Program-made: the position numbers and the translations under genes
The notes under the pieces: model-generated
What the model saw: the letters and a program-made list of their open reading frames with translations, nothing else
What the model was told of the DNA's origin: nothing
The model's database searches: none
DNA from: Aquimarina sp. AU474
GTDB taxonomy: Bacteria; Bacteroidota; Bacteroidia; Flavobacteriales; Flavobacteriaceae
Reading direction: 5' to 3'
Assembly (NCBI RefSeq): GCF_900312815.1
Contig: NZ_OMPE01000005.1
Location: 310,001 to 374,000 of the forward strand
Length of the DNA: 64,000 nucleotides
Part shown: positions 17,648 to 27,966 of the stretch, one piece after another
Layout of the letters: each line of letters begins with the position of its first letter
How positions within the stretch are numbered: position 1 is the stretch's first letter

Positions 17648-20600
17648 ATGATGAAAAAGTATATCATACTTATTATACTCTGTATATCTAACCTAAACTA
17701 TATGAATGGTCAAAATGATTATCAGACCGATTGGAAAAAAGTCAAAGCTTTTGAACAAAAGGGGTTACCAAAATCTGCAGTTGAAGTAGTACAAACTATA
17801 TATGACACTGCAAAAAAAGAAAATAACGACAATCAAGCAATTAAAGCGTTACTTCATAAAGCAAAATATCTACTTACTCTAGAAGAAGATGCTCAACTTA
17901 ATATTATCAAAGAGTTTAAAAACGAGATTGATCAAGGTAAATTTCCCAAAAGAAATATTTTAGAAAGTATTCTTGCTAATTTGTATTGGCAATATTTTAA
18001 AGAAAATAGATGGAAATTCTATAACAGAACTCAAACATCAGAAAAAGTAGATTCCGAGGATTTTAGAACATGGGATCTCGAAACTTTATTTAACGAAATT
18101 CATATCTATTACCAGAAATCAATCAAAAACGGGGTTCTCGCTCAGCAAACAGAACTATCCCAATTTAATGAGATTTTACATACCCGTCATGATTCTAAAA
18201 AATATCGCCCTACGTTATATGATTTCTTAACACATAACGCCTTAGAGTTTTATAAAACTTCTGAAACAAATATCACAAAACCCTCATATGCTTTTACAAT
18301 CGACAACCATGATTTTTTAGCAGATCACGATGTGTTTTCTACACTAAAAATTGAACCTAAAGATTCATTATCATTACAAGGTACTGCTCTAAAACTATAT
18401 CAAAACCTTATAAAATTTCATACGAGAAATAACAATATTGAAGCATTTACCGAAGTAAATATAGAGCGAATCAAATTTGTATATCAAAATGCAGTATTTA
18501 CCAACAAACAAGATATACTTCTAAAAACGTTACGTCTTGAAAAAAATCAAATTAAAACACAACCATCATCTGCATTGTATGATTTTGAAATAGCAAATTT
18601 ATATAAAGAACAAGCTTCGTCATATATTCCTCAAGAAAATGAAACTCATAGATGGAAACTTAAAGATGCATTAGACTTATGCAACACCACTGTAGAGAAA
18701 TTTCCCGATTCACGTGGTGGAGACAACTGCTTATCCTTAAAGAGTCAGATTCATCATCCAGAGTTAAATATTAGTATCGAAAAATATGCTCCTATACAAA
18801 CTCCGGGACGGTTATTAGTCACCTACAAAAATCTAAATAAACTCTATTTTAAAGCTTTAAAAATTACACCTAAACAATTAAAAACTTTAGATAGATTATA
18901 TAAACTTGATGAGCAAATTACATTTCTAAATGCTTTACGAGTAAGTAAAACCTGGGAAACAGAAATACAAAACGAAAGTGATTATCAAAAGCACTCAACA
19001 GAGGTCTTATTACCCGAGTTAGATCAAGGATATTACTTAGTATTAGCCACTGTAGAACCAGATCTCTCGCAAAAAAACATGTTTTCTTACGGGAAAGTAC
19101 AGATCAGTGATTTAGCTTTGATCGAAAATAGAACCTCTGAAAAATCTATTTTTCAAGTATTAGATCGTAATAATGGAAGTCCAGTAGAAAATGCTAAAGT
19201 AAATTTTAAAACAAGCTCTGATAGACAATATGGCAACAAATTAGACAAAACCTTAATTACAGACAAAAATGGACAAGTTCATTTGGCCTTGAATAAGTAT
19301 TACTATGATGTTAATATCACTATTACTCATCTAGAAGACAAGGCATATTTCGAGGGGTTTTATTTAAACCAATCCCATTCTCCTAATGCAAATGATGACA
19401 ACACTCGCTATAACACGTTCATTTTTACAGATCGTAGTATATATAGACCCGGTCAGACGGTTTATTTTAAAGGTATAATGATGTCTTCTAAACTTAAAGA
19501 AGATTTTAAAGTACTACCAGAATATTCTGCTTTTGCTACACTTAGAGATGTTAATGGTCAAGAAGTAAAAACTTTAAATTTAAAGACCAATGAATATGGG
19601 TCTTTTAAAGGCGAGTTTATACTTCCTTCCTCGGGATTGACTGGCATATATACAATACAAACTAATAATTACCAAAGTACCTCTATATCTGTAGAAGAAT
19701 ACAAACGCCCTAAATTTGAAACCAAGTTTAATCCTGTTACTCAAACATATCGCGTAAATGACACTGTAAAACTTACAGGAGTAGCTACTGCTTATGCAGG
19801 TAGCAATATTACAGATGCAAAAGTGGTATATAGAGTACATCGAAAAGTACAATACCCTAGATGGTGCTACTGGTATCCAAGGCACACCTCAGAATCGCAA
19901 GAAATTACACATGGTGAGACCAAAACCGATGAGAACGGAGAATATATCATCAATTTTGCTGCTCTTCCTGATCCAACCGTAGCCAAAGAAAATTTACCCA
20001 TTTTTAATTATGAGATCACCGCAGATGTTATTGATATTAATGGTGAAACAAGAAGCACCCAGACGTTTGTTGCGGTAGGATACCATGCATTAACTGCTAC
20101 TGTAGGAGTACAAAACAAAATAGATAAAACCGCAAAAGATAACTCATTAACTATAAAAACTTTAAATCTCAATAATGAACCAGTAACATCTCAAGGAACC
20201 ATACAAATTTTTAAATTAAAAGCTCCTAACAAACCAATACGTATTCGCCCATGGAAGGCTCCCGATTATGAAGGGTTCACCAAAGATAACTTCAATAAAC
20301 TATTCCCGCATGATGCATTTAAGAATGAACATGATTATCGCACATGGGAAAAAGGGGAATTGGTATTTAACACCACTTATGACACTTCAAAAAAAGATAA
20401 TACTGGCCATCAAGAAATTAAATTAGGAAGTATAAAAAATTGGGAATCGGGTAAATATGTAATAGAGCTAAACACCAAAGATAGATTCGGACAAAAAGTA
20501 AAAGACATACAATATACAACAGCTTATAATCAATCTGACAAGCTAATTAGCGATCAACAATTATTTGAGATCACAGGCAATAAACCTTCTTATAAAATTG

Positions 20601-23600
20601 GTGATGAAGCGATTATAAAACTAAGTTCAGCCTCAAAAGATATTGTAGTAACCGTAGATATTGAAAAAAATTACAAAATCATTGAAACGAAGTTGATTAA
20701 GCTTTCAAATAATAGTAACATTATTAAAATCCCAATAACAAAAGAAGATCTAGGCGGGTTCTCTGTGAGTTATAGTTTTGTAAACTATAATGGCTATCAA
20801 AACGGAACCATTTTACTTTCTGTTCCTTATGAACCAACCGAACTTAGTATAGAAACCAACACTTTTAGAGACAAATTACAACCAGGACAACAAGAAAATT
20901 GGAGTTTTACTATAAAAGGGCCTAAAGGAGATAAAGTAAGTGCTGAGCTTTTGGCTAGTATGTATGATGCATCACTGGATCAATTTAAGCCTCATCAATG
21001 GTATTTCAACCCTATTAACCGACCCATTTATTACTCTCAAAACAGAAGAAAAGCTCCTCAAAGTTTTGGTACTAATGCATTCAAACTTGAAAACAGCCCC
21101 GGGTATTCTGGATACTCAAATCAAAGATATGATCAATTAAATTGGTTTGGTTTATATTTTAGACAGCAATACTTTGGTGGCAGAAACCGAATGTATGATG
21201 TAATGGAAACGGCAGCCTCACCGATGATGCAAAAATCTATGTCACGAAGTGCGCCCGAAGAAGAAGATGCAGAATTAAGTGAGATAGTTGTAGAAGGAAA
21301 TGCTGGTTTAAAAAAAGAAGAAAAAGCAAAAGATTTGGATCAAGCCGAATCAAAATCTGATGAAACTAAGAAAGAGACTTCTTTGGATGGGGTGAAAATT
21401 AGAAAAAACCTGCAAGAAACTGCATTTTTCTATCCACAGTTAACTACAGATACAAATGGTAATGTTAGCTTTAATTTTACGGCACCAGAAGCATTAACTA
21501 GATGGAAACTTCAGTTATTGGCGCATACAAAAGAAATGCAATCTGGTGTGCAAACATTAGAAACAGTTACTCAAAAAGAATTAATGATTCTCCCTAATCC
21601 ACCTAGGTTTTTAAGAGAGGGTGACAAAATAGTATTAAGCTCTAAAGTATCAAACCTTGCTGATAAAGACCTTAGTGGTATTATCGAATTACAATTATTT
21701 GATGCTTTGACCAATACAGTGATTAACACAGATTTAAAAAATACTAATGCACAACAGAATTTTACAGTAAAAACCAAAGGAAACACAAATGTTTCTTGGG
21801 AGTTACAAATTCCTGATAATATACAAACGGTATTATATAAAATCATAGCCAAAGCAGGAGATTACTCTGATGGAGAACAAAATGCATTACCAGTATTAAG
21901 CAATCGAATGTTAGTAACCGAAACATTACCGATGTGGATCCGATCTAATCAAACCAAAACATTTACACTTGATAAATTAAAAGATCATAATTCTACTACA
22001 TTAAAGCATCACAAACTAACATTAGAGATGACCTCTAATCCGGCCTGGTATGCTGTACAAGCACTACCTTATCTTATGGAGTATCCTTACGAATGTTCTG
22101 AGCAAACATTTTCAAGATATTATGCCAATGCACTAGCAAGTAATATAGCAAATTCTAATCCAAGGATACAAGAAGTATTTAATCAATGGAAATCTACGGA
22201 TGCATTATTAAGTAACCTCGAAAAAAATCAGGAATTAAAATCGTTAATCATTCAAGAAACACCATGGTTAAGAGATGCACAAAGTGAAACAGAACAAAAG
22301 AAACGCATTGCTTTACTTTTTGATCTCAATAAAATGAACAATGAGTTGCAATCCGCTATAAACAAATTGAAAAAAATGCAATCTGGTTCAGGAGGGTTCC
22401 CGTGGTTTCATGGTGGTAGAGAAAATCGTTTTATTACTCAACACATTGCGACTGGATTTGGACACCTTAAAAAACTTGGCGTAACTACATTTGATAGCAG
22501 TACAACTAATATGCTTCAAAATGCTATTCGTTTTCTTGATCAAGCCTTTTTAAAGGAATATAATGACTTAAAAAGATACTGTGATAAAAACAACATTGAT
22601 ATCAATAAAAACCACCTGAGTTATACACAGATTCATTATATGTATATGCGTAGTTTTTATACTGATATTAAGCGCCCTAAAAAAACAAATGAAGCTTGGA
22701 ACTATTATTTAGGGCAATCAAAAAAATATTGGCTAAGTCAAAGTTTATATGCCCAAGGTATGCTAGCCCTAATATTAAATCGTAATAATGACAATAGTAC
22801 TGCCAATAAAATAATCCGATCATTAGATGAAAAAAGTATAACTAGTGAAGAATTAGGGATGTATTGGAAATCAAATAGAGCTAGCTGGTATTGGTACCAA
22901 GCACCAATCGAAACTCAATCATTAATGATCGAAGTATTTTCTGAAATTGAACAAGAACCAAAACGAACAGAGATTGTAGATAACCTTAAGGTTTGGTTAC
23001 TCAAAAACAAACAAACCAATCGTTGGAAAACAACAAAGGCCACCTCTGATGCTATATATGCCTTACTGCTACAAGGTAGTGATTGGCTATCTGTTACAGA
23101 TATGGTAGATATCGTTTTGGGTGATCAAAAAATTGACCCTAATACTATGGAAGATGTGAAAGTAGAAGCTGGAACAGGATATTTTAAAACCTCATGGATG
23201 GGGAATGAAATAAAACCTAATATGGGAACTGCTACAATCTCTAAAAAAGGAAAAGGTATTGCCTGGGGAGCTCTATACTGGCAATATTTCGAGAATTTAG
23301 ATAAAATAACACCAGCAAAAACTCCTTTATCACTTAAGAAAAAATTGTTTTTGAAAAAAAATACAGATACAGGAGAAGAGATTACCGAGATTACTAACAC
23401 CACCAATTTACAATTAGGAGATTTGGTACGTGTACGTATAGAGTTACGATCTGATCGTGCTATGGAGTTTGTACATATGAAAGATATGCGGGCTTCAGGA
23501 CTTGAGCCCATAAATGTAATTTCACAATACAAATGGCAAGATGGATTAGGGTACTATGAAAGTACCAAAGATGCCGCTACAAACTTTTTCTTCGACTATT

Positions 23601-23743
23601 TACCCAAGGGAGTATTTGTGTTTGAATATGACCTAAGAGTTAATAATAAAGGAGACTTTTCTAACGGGATCACTACAATACAAAGTATGTATGCTCCTGA
23701 GTTTTCAAGTCATTCTGAAGGAATACGAGTACTCATCAAATAA
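17648..23743 (+). CDS. Alpha-2-macroglobulin family protein with retained thioester motif
   Basis: 2031 residues, exported by a signal peptide ending near MNGQ (about 22). A Bacteroidetes-specific helical/beta N-terminal half (to about 590) is followed by the MG2-type domain (IYRPGQTVYFKG, about 600-685), an A2M domain (LTRWKLQLLAHTKEMQSG, about 1270-1350) and a thioester domain with YPYECSEQTFSR, where Cys1483 and the Gln three residues later form the CxEQ thioester. GSGGFPWF and the later helical repeats fit the alpha/alpha toroid. Between residues about 1195 and 1255 lies a charged, low-complexity linker, the likely bait region. Such proteins are thought to trap attacking proteases at the envelope. 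No pbpC partner gene is nearby. It is followed by a terminator. Confidence 0.92.
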   Translation: MMKKYIILIILCISNLNYMNGQNDYQTDWKKVKAFEQKGLPKSAVEVVQTIYDTAKKENNDNQAIKALLHKAKYLLTLEEDAQLNIIKEFKNEIDQGKFPKRNILESILANLYWQYFKENRWKFYNRTQTSEKVDSEDFRTWDLETLFNEIHIYYQKSIKNGVLAQQTELSQFNEILHTRHDSKKYRPTLYDFLTHNALEFYKTSETNITKPSYAFTIDNHDFLADHDVFSTLKIEPKDSLSLQGTALKLYQNLIKFHTRNNNIEAFTEVNIERIKFVYQNAVFTNKQDILLKTLRLEKNQIKTQPSSALYDFEIANLYKEQASSYIPQENETHRWKLKDALDLCNTTVEKFPDSRGGDNCLSLKSQIHHPELNISIEKYAPIQTPGRLLVTYKNLNKLYFKALKITPKQLKTLDRLYKLDEQITFLNALRVSKTWETEIQNESDYQKHSTEVLLPELDQGYYLVLATVEPDLSQKNMFSYGKVQISDLALIENRTSEKSIFQVLDRNNGSPVENAKVNFKTSSDRQYGNKLDKTLITDKNGQVHLALNKYYYDVNITITHLEDKAYFEGFYLNQSHSPNANDDNTRYNTFIFTDRSIYRPGQTVYFKGIMMSSKLKEDFKVLPEYSAFATLRDVNGQEVKTLNLKTNEYGSFKGEFILPSSGLTGIYTIQTNNYQSTSISVEEYKRPKFETKFNPVTQTYRVNDTVKLTGVATAYAGSNITDAKVVYRVHRKVQYPRWCYWYPRHTSESQEITHGETKTDENGEYIINFAALPDPTVAKENLPIFNYEITADVIDINGETRSTQTFVAVGYHALTATVGVQNKIDKTAKDNSLTIKTLNLNNEPVTSQGTIQIFKLKAPNKPIRIRPWKAPDYEGFTKDNFNKLFPHDAFKNEHDYRTWEKGELVFNTTYDTSKKDNTGHQEIKLGSIKNWESGKYVIELNTKDRFGQKVKDIQYTTAYNQSDKLISDQQLFEITGNKPSYKIGDEAIIKLSSASKDIVVTVDIEKNYKIIETKLIKLSNNSNIIKIPITKEDLGGFSVSYSFVNYNGYQNGTILLSVPYEPTELSIETNTFRDKLQPGQQENWSFTIKGPKGDKVSAELLASMYDASLDQFKPHQWYFNPINRPIYYSQNRRKAPQSFGTNAFKLENSPGYSGYSNQRYDQLNWFGLYFRQQYFGGRNRMYDVMETAASPMMQKSMSRSAPEEEDAELSEIVVEGNAGLKKEEKAKDLDQAESKSDETKKETSLDGVKIRKNLQETAFFYPQLTTDTNGNVSFNFTAPEALTRWKLQLLAHTKEMQSGVQTLETVTQKELMILPNPPRFLREGDKIVLSSKVSNLADKDLSGIIELQLFDALTNTVINTDLKNTNAQQNFTVKTKGNTNVSWELQIPDNIQTVLYKIIAKAGDYSDGEQNALPVLSNRMLVTETLPMWIRSNQTKTFTLDKLKDHNSTTLKHHKLTLEMTSNPAWYAVQALPYLMEYPYECSEQTFSRYYANALASNIANSNPRIQEVFNQWKSTDALLSNLEKNQELKSLIIQETPWLRDAQSETEQKKRIALLFDLNKMNNELQSAINKLKKMQSGSGGFPWFHGGRENRFITQHIATGFGHLKKLGVTTFDSSTTNMLQNAIRFLDQAFLKEYNDLKRYCDKNNIDINKNHLSYTQIHYMYMRSFYTDIKRPKKTNEAWNYYLGQSKKYWLSQSLYAQGMLALILNRNNDNSTANKIIRSLDEKSITSEELGMYWKSNRASWYWYQAPIETQSLMIEVFSEIEQEPKRTEIVDNLKVWLLKNKQTNRWKTTKATSDAIYALLLQGSDWLSVTDMVDIVLGDQKIDPNTMEDVKVEAGTGYFKTSWMGNEIKPNMGTATISKKGKGIAWGALYWQYFENLDKITPAKTPLSLKKKLFLKKNTDTGEEITEITNTTNLQLGDLVRVRIELRSDRAMEFVHMKDMRASGLEPINVISQYKWQDGLGYYESTKDAATNFFFDYLPKGVFVFEYDLRVNNKGDFSNGITTIQSMYAPEFSSHSEGIRVLIK

Positions 23744-23758
23744 TAAAAACTAATAGTA

Positions 23759-23794
23759 CCCTGCCTGATATAAAAGATCAGCAGGGTTATTTTC
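23759..23794 (+). terminator. Rho-independent terminator of the macroglobulin gene
   Basis: CCCTGCCTGAT pairs with ATCAGCAGGG with one bulged base, followed by a T-rich stretch; 15 bp after the stop. Confidence 0.7.
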
Positions 23795-23863
23795 TTAAAA
23801 AATCAACAAAAAGATCATTTCTATTTGTTTGCTATTTATAGGCAAATGTTTGTAATTAGCGCC

Positions 23864-24514
23864 ATGAGATTAACAAAGAAAATTTTAAAATCGATTGGGG
23901 TCGTCTTAATAATTCCAATTGCGTATCTTATCGTTTCCTTAGGGTTTTCTTATATCACTGTTAATAAAAACGATGATCTTTCTGAGAAAAAACATAGTAT
24001 TTATATAGCTTCTAATGGGATTCATTTAGAAATCATCATTCCAAAAACTGAGTTGAATTCTTCTATTTTAAAAGGAATAACCTATACTGAACAAGAAAAA
24101 TTTTTCTCATTTGGATGGGGAGATAAAGCTTTTTATATAAAAACTTCTACTTGGGGAAACTTCACTGTTATAAATAAGTGTAAAGCAGCATTTATAAACA
24201 CACCTGCGTTATTACATGTCATACGATACCCTAGTATAAAAAACGATTGGGTTGAGATAAAAATGAGTTCGACCCAGATCAAAAAAATGAACTCTTATAT
24301 TCATGACACATTTCGTCTAGATGCTAATAACCAAAAGATCATTTTGCCAGGATTAGGATATTATAAAAATGATGATTTCTATGAGGCTACTGGTAACTAT
24401 AATTGTTTTAACACCTGCAATACTTGGGTAAATACCGCTCTAAAACAAAGTAAAGCAAAAGCTTGTTTATGGACTCCTTTTGATTTTAGACTACTATCTT
24501 TACATAAAGGTTAG
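23864..24514 (+). CDS. DUF2459/TIGR02117-like membrane-anchored protein
   Basis: About 216 residues from the ATG at 23864; upstream in-frame codons (TTG 23825, ATG 23846) fall in a likely promoter region. One N-terminal transmembrane segment (IGVVLIIPIAYLIVSLGFSY). The exported domain has IYIASNGIHLEIIIP, FSFGWGDKAFYI and NCFNTCNTWVN, the features of the DUF2459 group, related in pattern to NlpC/P60-like papain-fold proteins with a Cys near NCFNTC. Function unknown. It converges on the next gene, with 3 bp between stops. Confidence 0.75.
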   Translation: MRLTKKILKSIGVVLIIPIAYLIVSLGFSYITVNKNDDLSEKKHSIYIASNGIHLEIIIPKTELNSSILKGITYTEQEKFFSFGWGDKAFYIKTSTWGNFTVINKCKAAFINTPALLHVIRYPSIKNDWVEIKMSSTQIKKMNSYIHDTFRLDANNQKIILPGLGYYKNDDFYEATGNYNCFNTCNTWVNTALKQSKAKACLWTPFDFRLLSLHKG

Positions 24515-24517
24515 CGA

Positions 24518-25228
24518 TTAATTGTTAAGAGACAAGGCAAGTTCTTCTTTTAAATCTTCTAATTCGGCCCTTGTCGTATGGTACGTCTGTATTTGTCGAG
24601 TTAATATAATACCATATCCAATGATCATATTCTCATATCTATGATCCTTTACCATACCCTCATCATCTACAGGGTAAAAATCTCTGTATCTAATTTTTTC
24701 GAAAAAATAAGGTCTGGTGATCGTTTTCACATAATCATTTAAAACTTTTTCTTTTTCTTTTAATTCACTTAAGGATTCATATACTGTAATAATTTTTTTT
24801 CTGAGTTTATAATTTTTAATCAATTCAAAATCTCCAGATTCTTTTATATTTTCTAAGGTAATAGTAGAAGACTTATAATTAACAGTATTCAATAAACTTG
24901 GAGACAACTTTCTAAGTCGCATATCGTTATATGCCTCATTACGCATTATTTCTTGAAGCGTATCGATTTTTGACAGCTGCAACTCTGAATAATTCAACGT
25001 ATTTATCAAGCTTTCTATATTAGCTTCATTTTCAAGGCTAAAACTTGTTACATAATTTTTTAATAAACTATCTTGTTTTTTCGATTCACTCCAGCTATTT
25101 AACCGAAACGCCAGTGTAATTCCAATTATAACTATCAATAAATCAATAATTTTTGATTTCCACTCGATATTAAAACCAAAAGTTAATATAGATCGAATTC
25201 CTCTTTTTATAAAACGTATTATTTTCAT
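24518..25228 (-). CDS. DUF6090-like single-pass membrane protein
   Basis: 236 residues. One N-terminal transmembrane segment is followed by a conserved turn (IDLLIVIIGITLAFRLNSWSESKK, about 28-51) very like the DUF6090 proteins of Flavobacteriia. The remainder is predominantly charged helices with coiled-coil character (NYSELQLSKIDTLQEIMRN and later) facing the periplasm. No catalytic motif is visible. Function unknown. It is downstream of the fasciclin gene, separated by a terminator, so it is probably a separate unit. Confidence 0.7.
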   Translation of the reverse strand: MKIIRFIKRGIRSILTFGFNIEWKSKIIDLLIVIIGITLAFRLNSWSESKKQDSLLKNYVTSFSLENEANIESLINTLNYSELQLSKIDTLQEIMRNEAYNDMRLRKLSPSLLNTVNYKSSTITLENIKESGDFELIKNYKLRKKIITVYESLSELKEKEKVLNDYVKTITRPYFFEKIRYRDFYPVDDEGMVKDHRYENMIIGYGIILTRQIQTYHTTRAELEDLKEELALSLNN

Positions 25229-25301
25229 CCCCTATTTAATCTTCGAAAGGATAAAATTAGGGATTAATATTAAATGCTACCAGATGTATATTGAAAATTA
25301 A

Positions 25302-25338
25302 TAAAAACAAAAGAGGAAGCTACAGTAGCTTCCTCTTT
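25302..25338 (-). terminator. Terminator of the fasciclin lipoprotein gene
   Basis: Perfect hairpin of AAAGAGGAAGCTA and TAGCTTCCTCTTT arms with a 3-4-nt loop. On the minus strand it is followed by TTTTGTTTTTATT, so it ends the transcript coming from 25959. Confidence 0.85.
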
Positions 25339-25371
25339 GCATTATATGTATTAAAACTATATAATAAACTA

Positions 25372-25959
25372 TTAGTTTTTAGGCATCATTACAGATTCTA
25401 TAGTATGAATAATACCATTAGTAGCTTCTATATCATTAACCATTAATCTTCCAGCATTTCCCGTTTTATCGATAAGATATATCCTTCCACTTTTCATAGA
25501 GGCTATTAACTTGGTGCCTCCCAAAGTTTTTAATTTCACACTTCCACCATTTTCATTAATCGCCGTGATAATATCTTGCTTGTTAATCAATCCTGGAATA
25601 ATGTGGCAATTTATGATTTTGGTTAATTCTGCTGCATTTTCAGGTTTTTTTAAATCGTCTAACATTTTTGGAGATAATTTATTGATAGCTCCGTTTAAAG
25701 GTGCAAATATGGTATAAGGACCTTCTTTTTCGAATTTTGTGGTGAAATCAGTAGTTTGTATCAATTCATTTAATTTCTCAAACCCAATATCCGTAGATAT
25801 TAACTCAATAATTGTTGGAGTTTTTTCTTCTTTAGATAAAACATCTGCTTGCGCAAGTAATTTATCATTTGTGTTTTCTTTTTTGGTTTCTGCACATGAA
25901 ATACAAAGTAAAAAACTAAAAATGATTAAAATGTGAACGGGGTTTTTAAAATTCATCAT
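25372..25959 (-). CDS. Fasciclin (FAS1) domain lipoprotein
   Basis: 195 residues; lipobox CISC with Cys at about residue 21. A single FAS1 domain (about 50-193) shows the H1 motif FTTKFEKEGPYTIFAPLNGAI and the H2-like motif NDIEATNGIIHTIESVMMP. FAS1 domains mediate adhesion or polysaccharide and protein contacts at the cell surface. The start has two adjacent ATG codons (25959 and 25956) and the choice does not affect the lipobox. A monocistronic unit with its own terminator. Confidence 0.9.
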   Translation of the reverse strand: MMNFKNPVHILIIFSFLLCISCAETKKENTNDKLLAQADVLSKEEKTPTIIELISTDIGFEKLNELIQTTDFTTKFEKEGPYTIFAPLNGAINKLSPKMLDDLKKPENAAELTKIINCHIIPGLINKQDIITAINENGGSVKLKTLGGTKLIASMKSGRIYLIDKTGNAGRLMVNDIEATNGIIHTIESVMMPKN

Positions 25960-26264
25960 AAAATTTAATTAGTGAAAAATTACACAATAAAATAACAACT
26001 GATTTACTACCTCTTGTAGTATAATTTGATGTGTTAAATATATTTCAACAAAAGTTAAGGTTTGTTAATGAACAAGTATTCGTAAGATTCGAATTAGTAA
26101 ACGTATTAAATTTATACAAATCATTAATTACATAACATCTTCTTGTTATTGGTATATTGATTTTCGAACTAGTATAATAAAAATCATATTCGAGAGAATT
26201 TATTTTGTTATATTTAAACGAATTAGAAGATTACATTAAACCAAGCTGTTTATCTATGTGCAAA

Positions 26265-26759
26265 ATGATTTTGATAAAAAAAATCTCAAAATGCTGTCTG
26301 CTATTTTTAATAGGTATTCAGTTTATTTTTACCGCATGTACGAACCAAGATAACGCAAAAGAAAATTCTTCTATATATGAAGCAGAGCTTATGGCTCGAA
26401 TTGATGAATTTAACCAAGCATTTCATACTGGAGATATCCAAAAACTTGAATCAATGTTAACTTCTAATTACAGGCATACGAATAGTAATTCAAAAGCCAT
26501 CCATAAAAATACCTGGCTCGAATATGCAACAAAGCGTAAAAAGGAAATTGAAGCCGGAACACTTAAAGTACATACCTATGAGATGACTGAAACGGAAGTT
26601 CAGTTTTATGACAATACCGCAATAGTAACTGCAAAAATACTTGTGTCATCTACTAAAAACAGAATCCAACAGGATAACGCATTTAGGGTTACCAATATAT
26701 GGGTAAGAGAAGGAAACTCTTGGAAAAGAGCTGGGTTTCATGACGGAAAAATCAAATAA
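26265..26759 (+). CDS. Nuclear transport factor 2-like lipoprotein (DUF4440/SnoaL type)
   Basis: About 164 residues from the ATG at 26265; an ATG at 26256 is an alternative. The lipobox is FTAC. The mature region has the cone-shaped NTF2-like pattern: FNQAFHTGDIQKLESMLTSNYRHTNS, then paired strands VQFYDNTAIVTAKILVSST and FRVTNIWVREGNSWKRAGFHDG. Members of this superfamily bind small molecules or act as non-specific hydrolases; no catalytic assignment is possible here. The gene precedes the paraoxonase-like gene by 30 bp and is likely co-transcribed. Confidence 0.78.
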   Translation: MILIKKISKCCLLFLIGIQFIFTACTNQDNAKENSSIYEAELMARIDEFNQAFHTGDIQKLESMLTSNYRHTNSNSKAIHKNTWLEYATKRKKEIEAGTLKVHTYEMTETEVQFYDNTAIVTAKILVSSTKNRIQQDNAFRVTNIWVREGNSWKRAGFHDGKIK

Positions 26760-26789
26760 CATTGTAGTACTCATAAAAGCGAACCATAT

Positions 26790-27836
26790 ATGCGTCGACT
26801 CATCAAAAGAATATCTTTAGCAATTTTAATACTTATTATCAGTTTTGTGCTTTATACACTTATTTCTACAGGCTTTTTTAGAACCGTAGAAAATCACTTT
26901 GAAGGAACAGTCGTTAAAGAAATACCTATCCAAGGAGCAGAAGACATCACTATCAGTCACATCGATCAGTTTGCATTGATCTCATCAACTCGTAGAATGG
27001 TATATCCTCCCATTAAAGAAGAACAAGGAGGTTTGTATAAAATGGATCTTAACAATGAGGATTTTAGTCTCATACACCTCTCCAAATCTTTTTCTAAGGT
27101 ATTTGCTCCTCATGGCATATCTATGTATAAGAAAAATGGTCATTATAAAATCATGGCCATTAATCACACTTTAAAAGGGCACTCTATAGAAGCGTTTGAT
27201 CTAAAAGGTGATAGCCTGTTTCATAAAAAAACTATTACCGACTCTTCATTAATAAGCCCTAATGATATTGTTTTAATTGATGAAAATCGTTTTTACTTTA
27301 CCAATGACCATGGATATACCGAAGGAATTGGAAAATTCTCTGAAGAATACCTAGGCCTTTCTGTATCTAATGTTATGTATTTTGACGGCACTAAATTTAT
27401 TGAAGTTGCTAGCGGTATTGCCTATGCTAATGGAATAAATTTTGATCCAAAACGAAATTTACTTTATGTAGCTTCACCTCGTGGTTTTCTAATCAAAGTA
27501 TATTCCAGAAATACTGATGGTTCTTTAGATTTTATCGAAGACATTCCTTGCGGTACAGGGGTAGATAATATCGAAATTGATAACGAAGGAAATTTATGGG
27601 CAGCGGGGCATCCTAATTTACTTAGATTTAAAGCTTATGCAAAAGGAAAAAAAGATGCCGCACCTTCAGAAATTGTAAAAGTTATCTATAATGGTAAAAA
27701 GGATTATTTTGTTGAAAAAATCTTCATAGACGATGGAAACAAAATGTCAGGTTCATCAGTAGCCTCACCCTTTAAAAATTTCATTATAACAGGAAATGTA
27801 ATGGATAAAAAGTTTTTGATCTTAAAAAAAGAGTAA
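26790..27836 (+). CDS. Paraoxonase/SMP-30-like membrane-anchored hydrolase
   Basis: 348 residues with an N-terminal membrane anchor (about 8-30) and a six-bladed propeller. It resembles mammalian paraoxonase PON1 at the key sites: Glu51-Asp52 (GAED), Asn158 (SPND), Asn214 (ANGIN) and Asp259-Asn260 (VDNIEID) match the calcium ligands, and His108 (APHG) and His126 (INHT) match the catalytic histidine dyad; TNDHGY and AAGHPN are further shared signatures. PON-type enzymes hydrolyse lactones and aryl esters, so a lactonase role is plausible but not shown. The correspondence is drawn from memory of the PON1 sequence. Likely co-transcribed with the NTF2-like lipoprotein. Confidence 0.8.
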   Translation: MRRLIKRISLAILILIISFVLYTLISTGFFRTVENHFEGTVVKEIPIQGAEDITISHIDQFALISSTRRMVYPPIKEEQGGLYKMDLNNEDFSLIHLSKSFSKVFAPHGISMYKKNGHYKIMAINHTLKGHSIEAFDLKGDSLFHKKTITDSSLISPNDIVLIDENRFYFTNDHGYTEGIGKFSEEYLGLSVSNVMYFDGTKFIEVASGIAYANGINFDPKRNLLYVASPRGFLIKVYSRNTDGSLDFIEDIPCGTGVDNIEIDNEGNLWAAGHPNLLRFKAYAKGKKDAAPSEIVKVIYNGKKDYFVEKIFIDDGNKMSGSSVASPFKNFIITGNVMDKKFLILKKE

Positions 27837-27966
27837 TGTCGCTTGTTTCTATGTAAGAAAAGATCGTTGAATTATTCAAAAATCATTTTTATAAAAGCAA
27901 AAGAAAGCAATCAAAATAATATAAAAATACTATTTTAATTATGTATTTTGGTTCATAACTCATACT

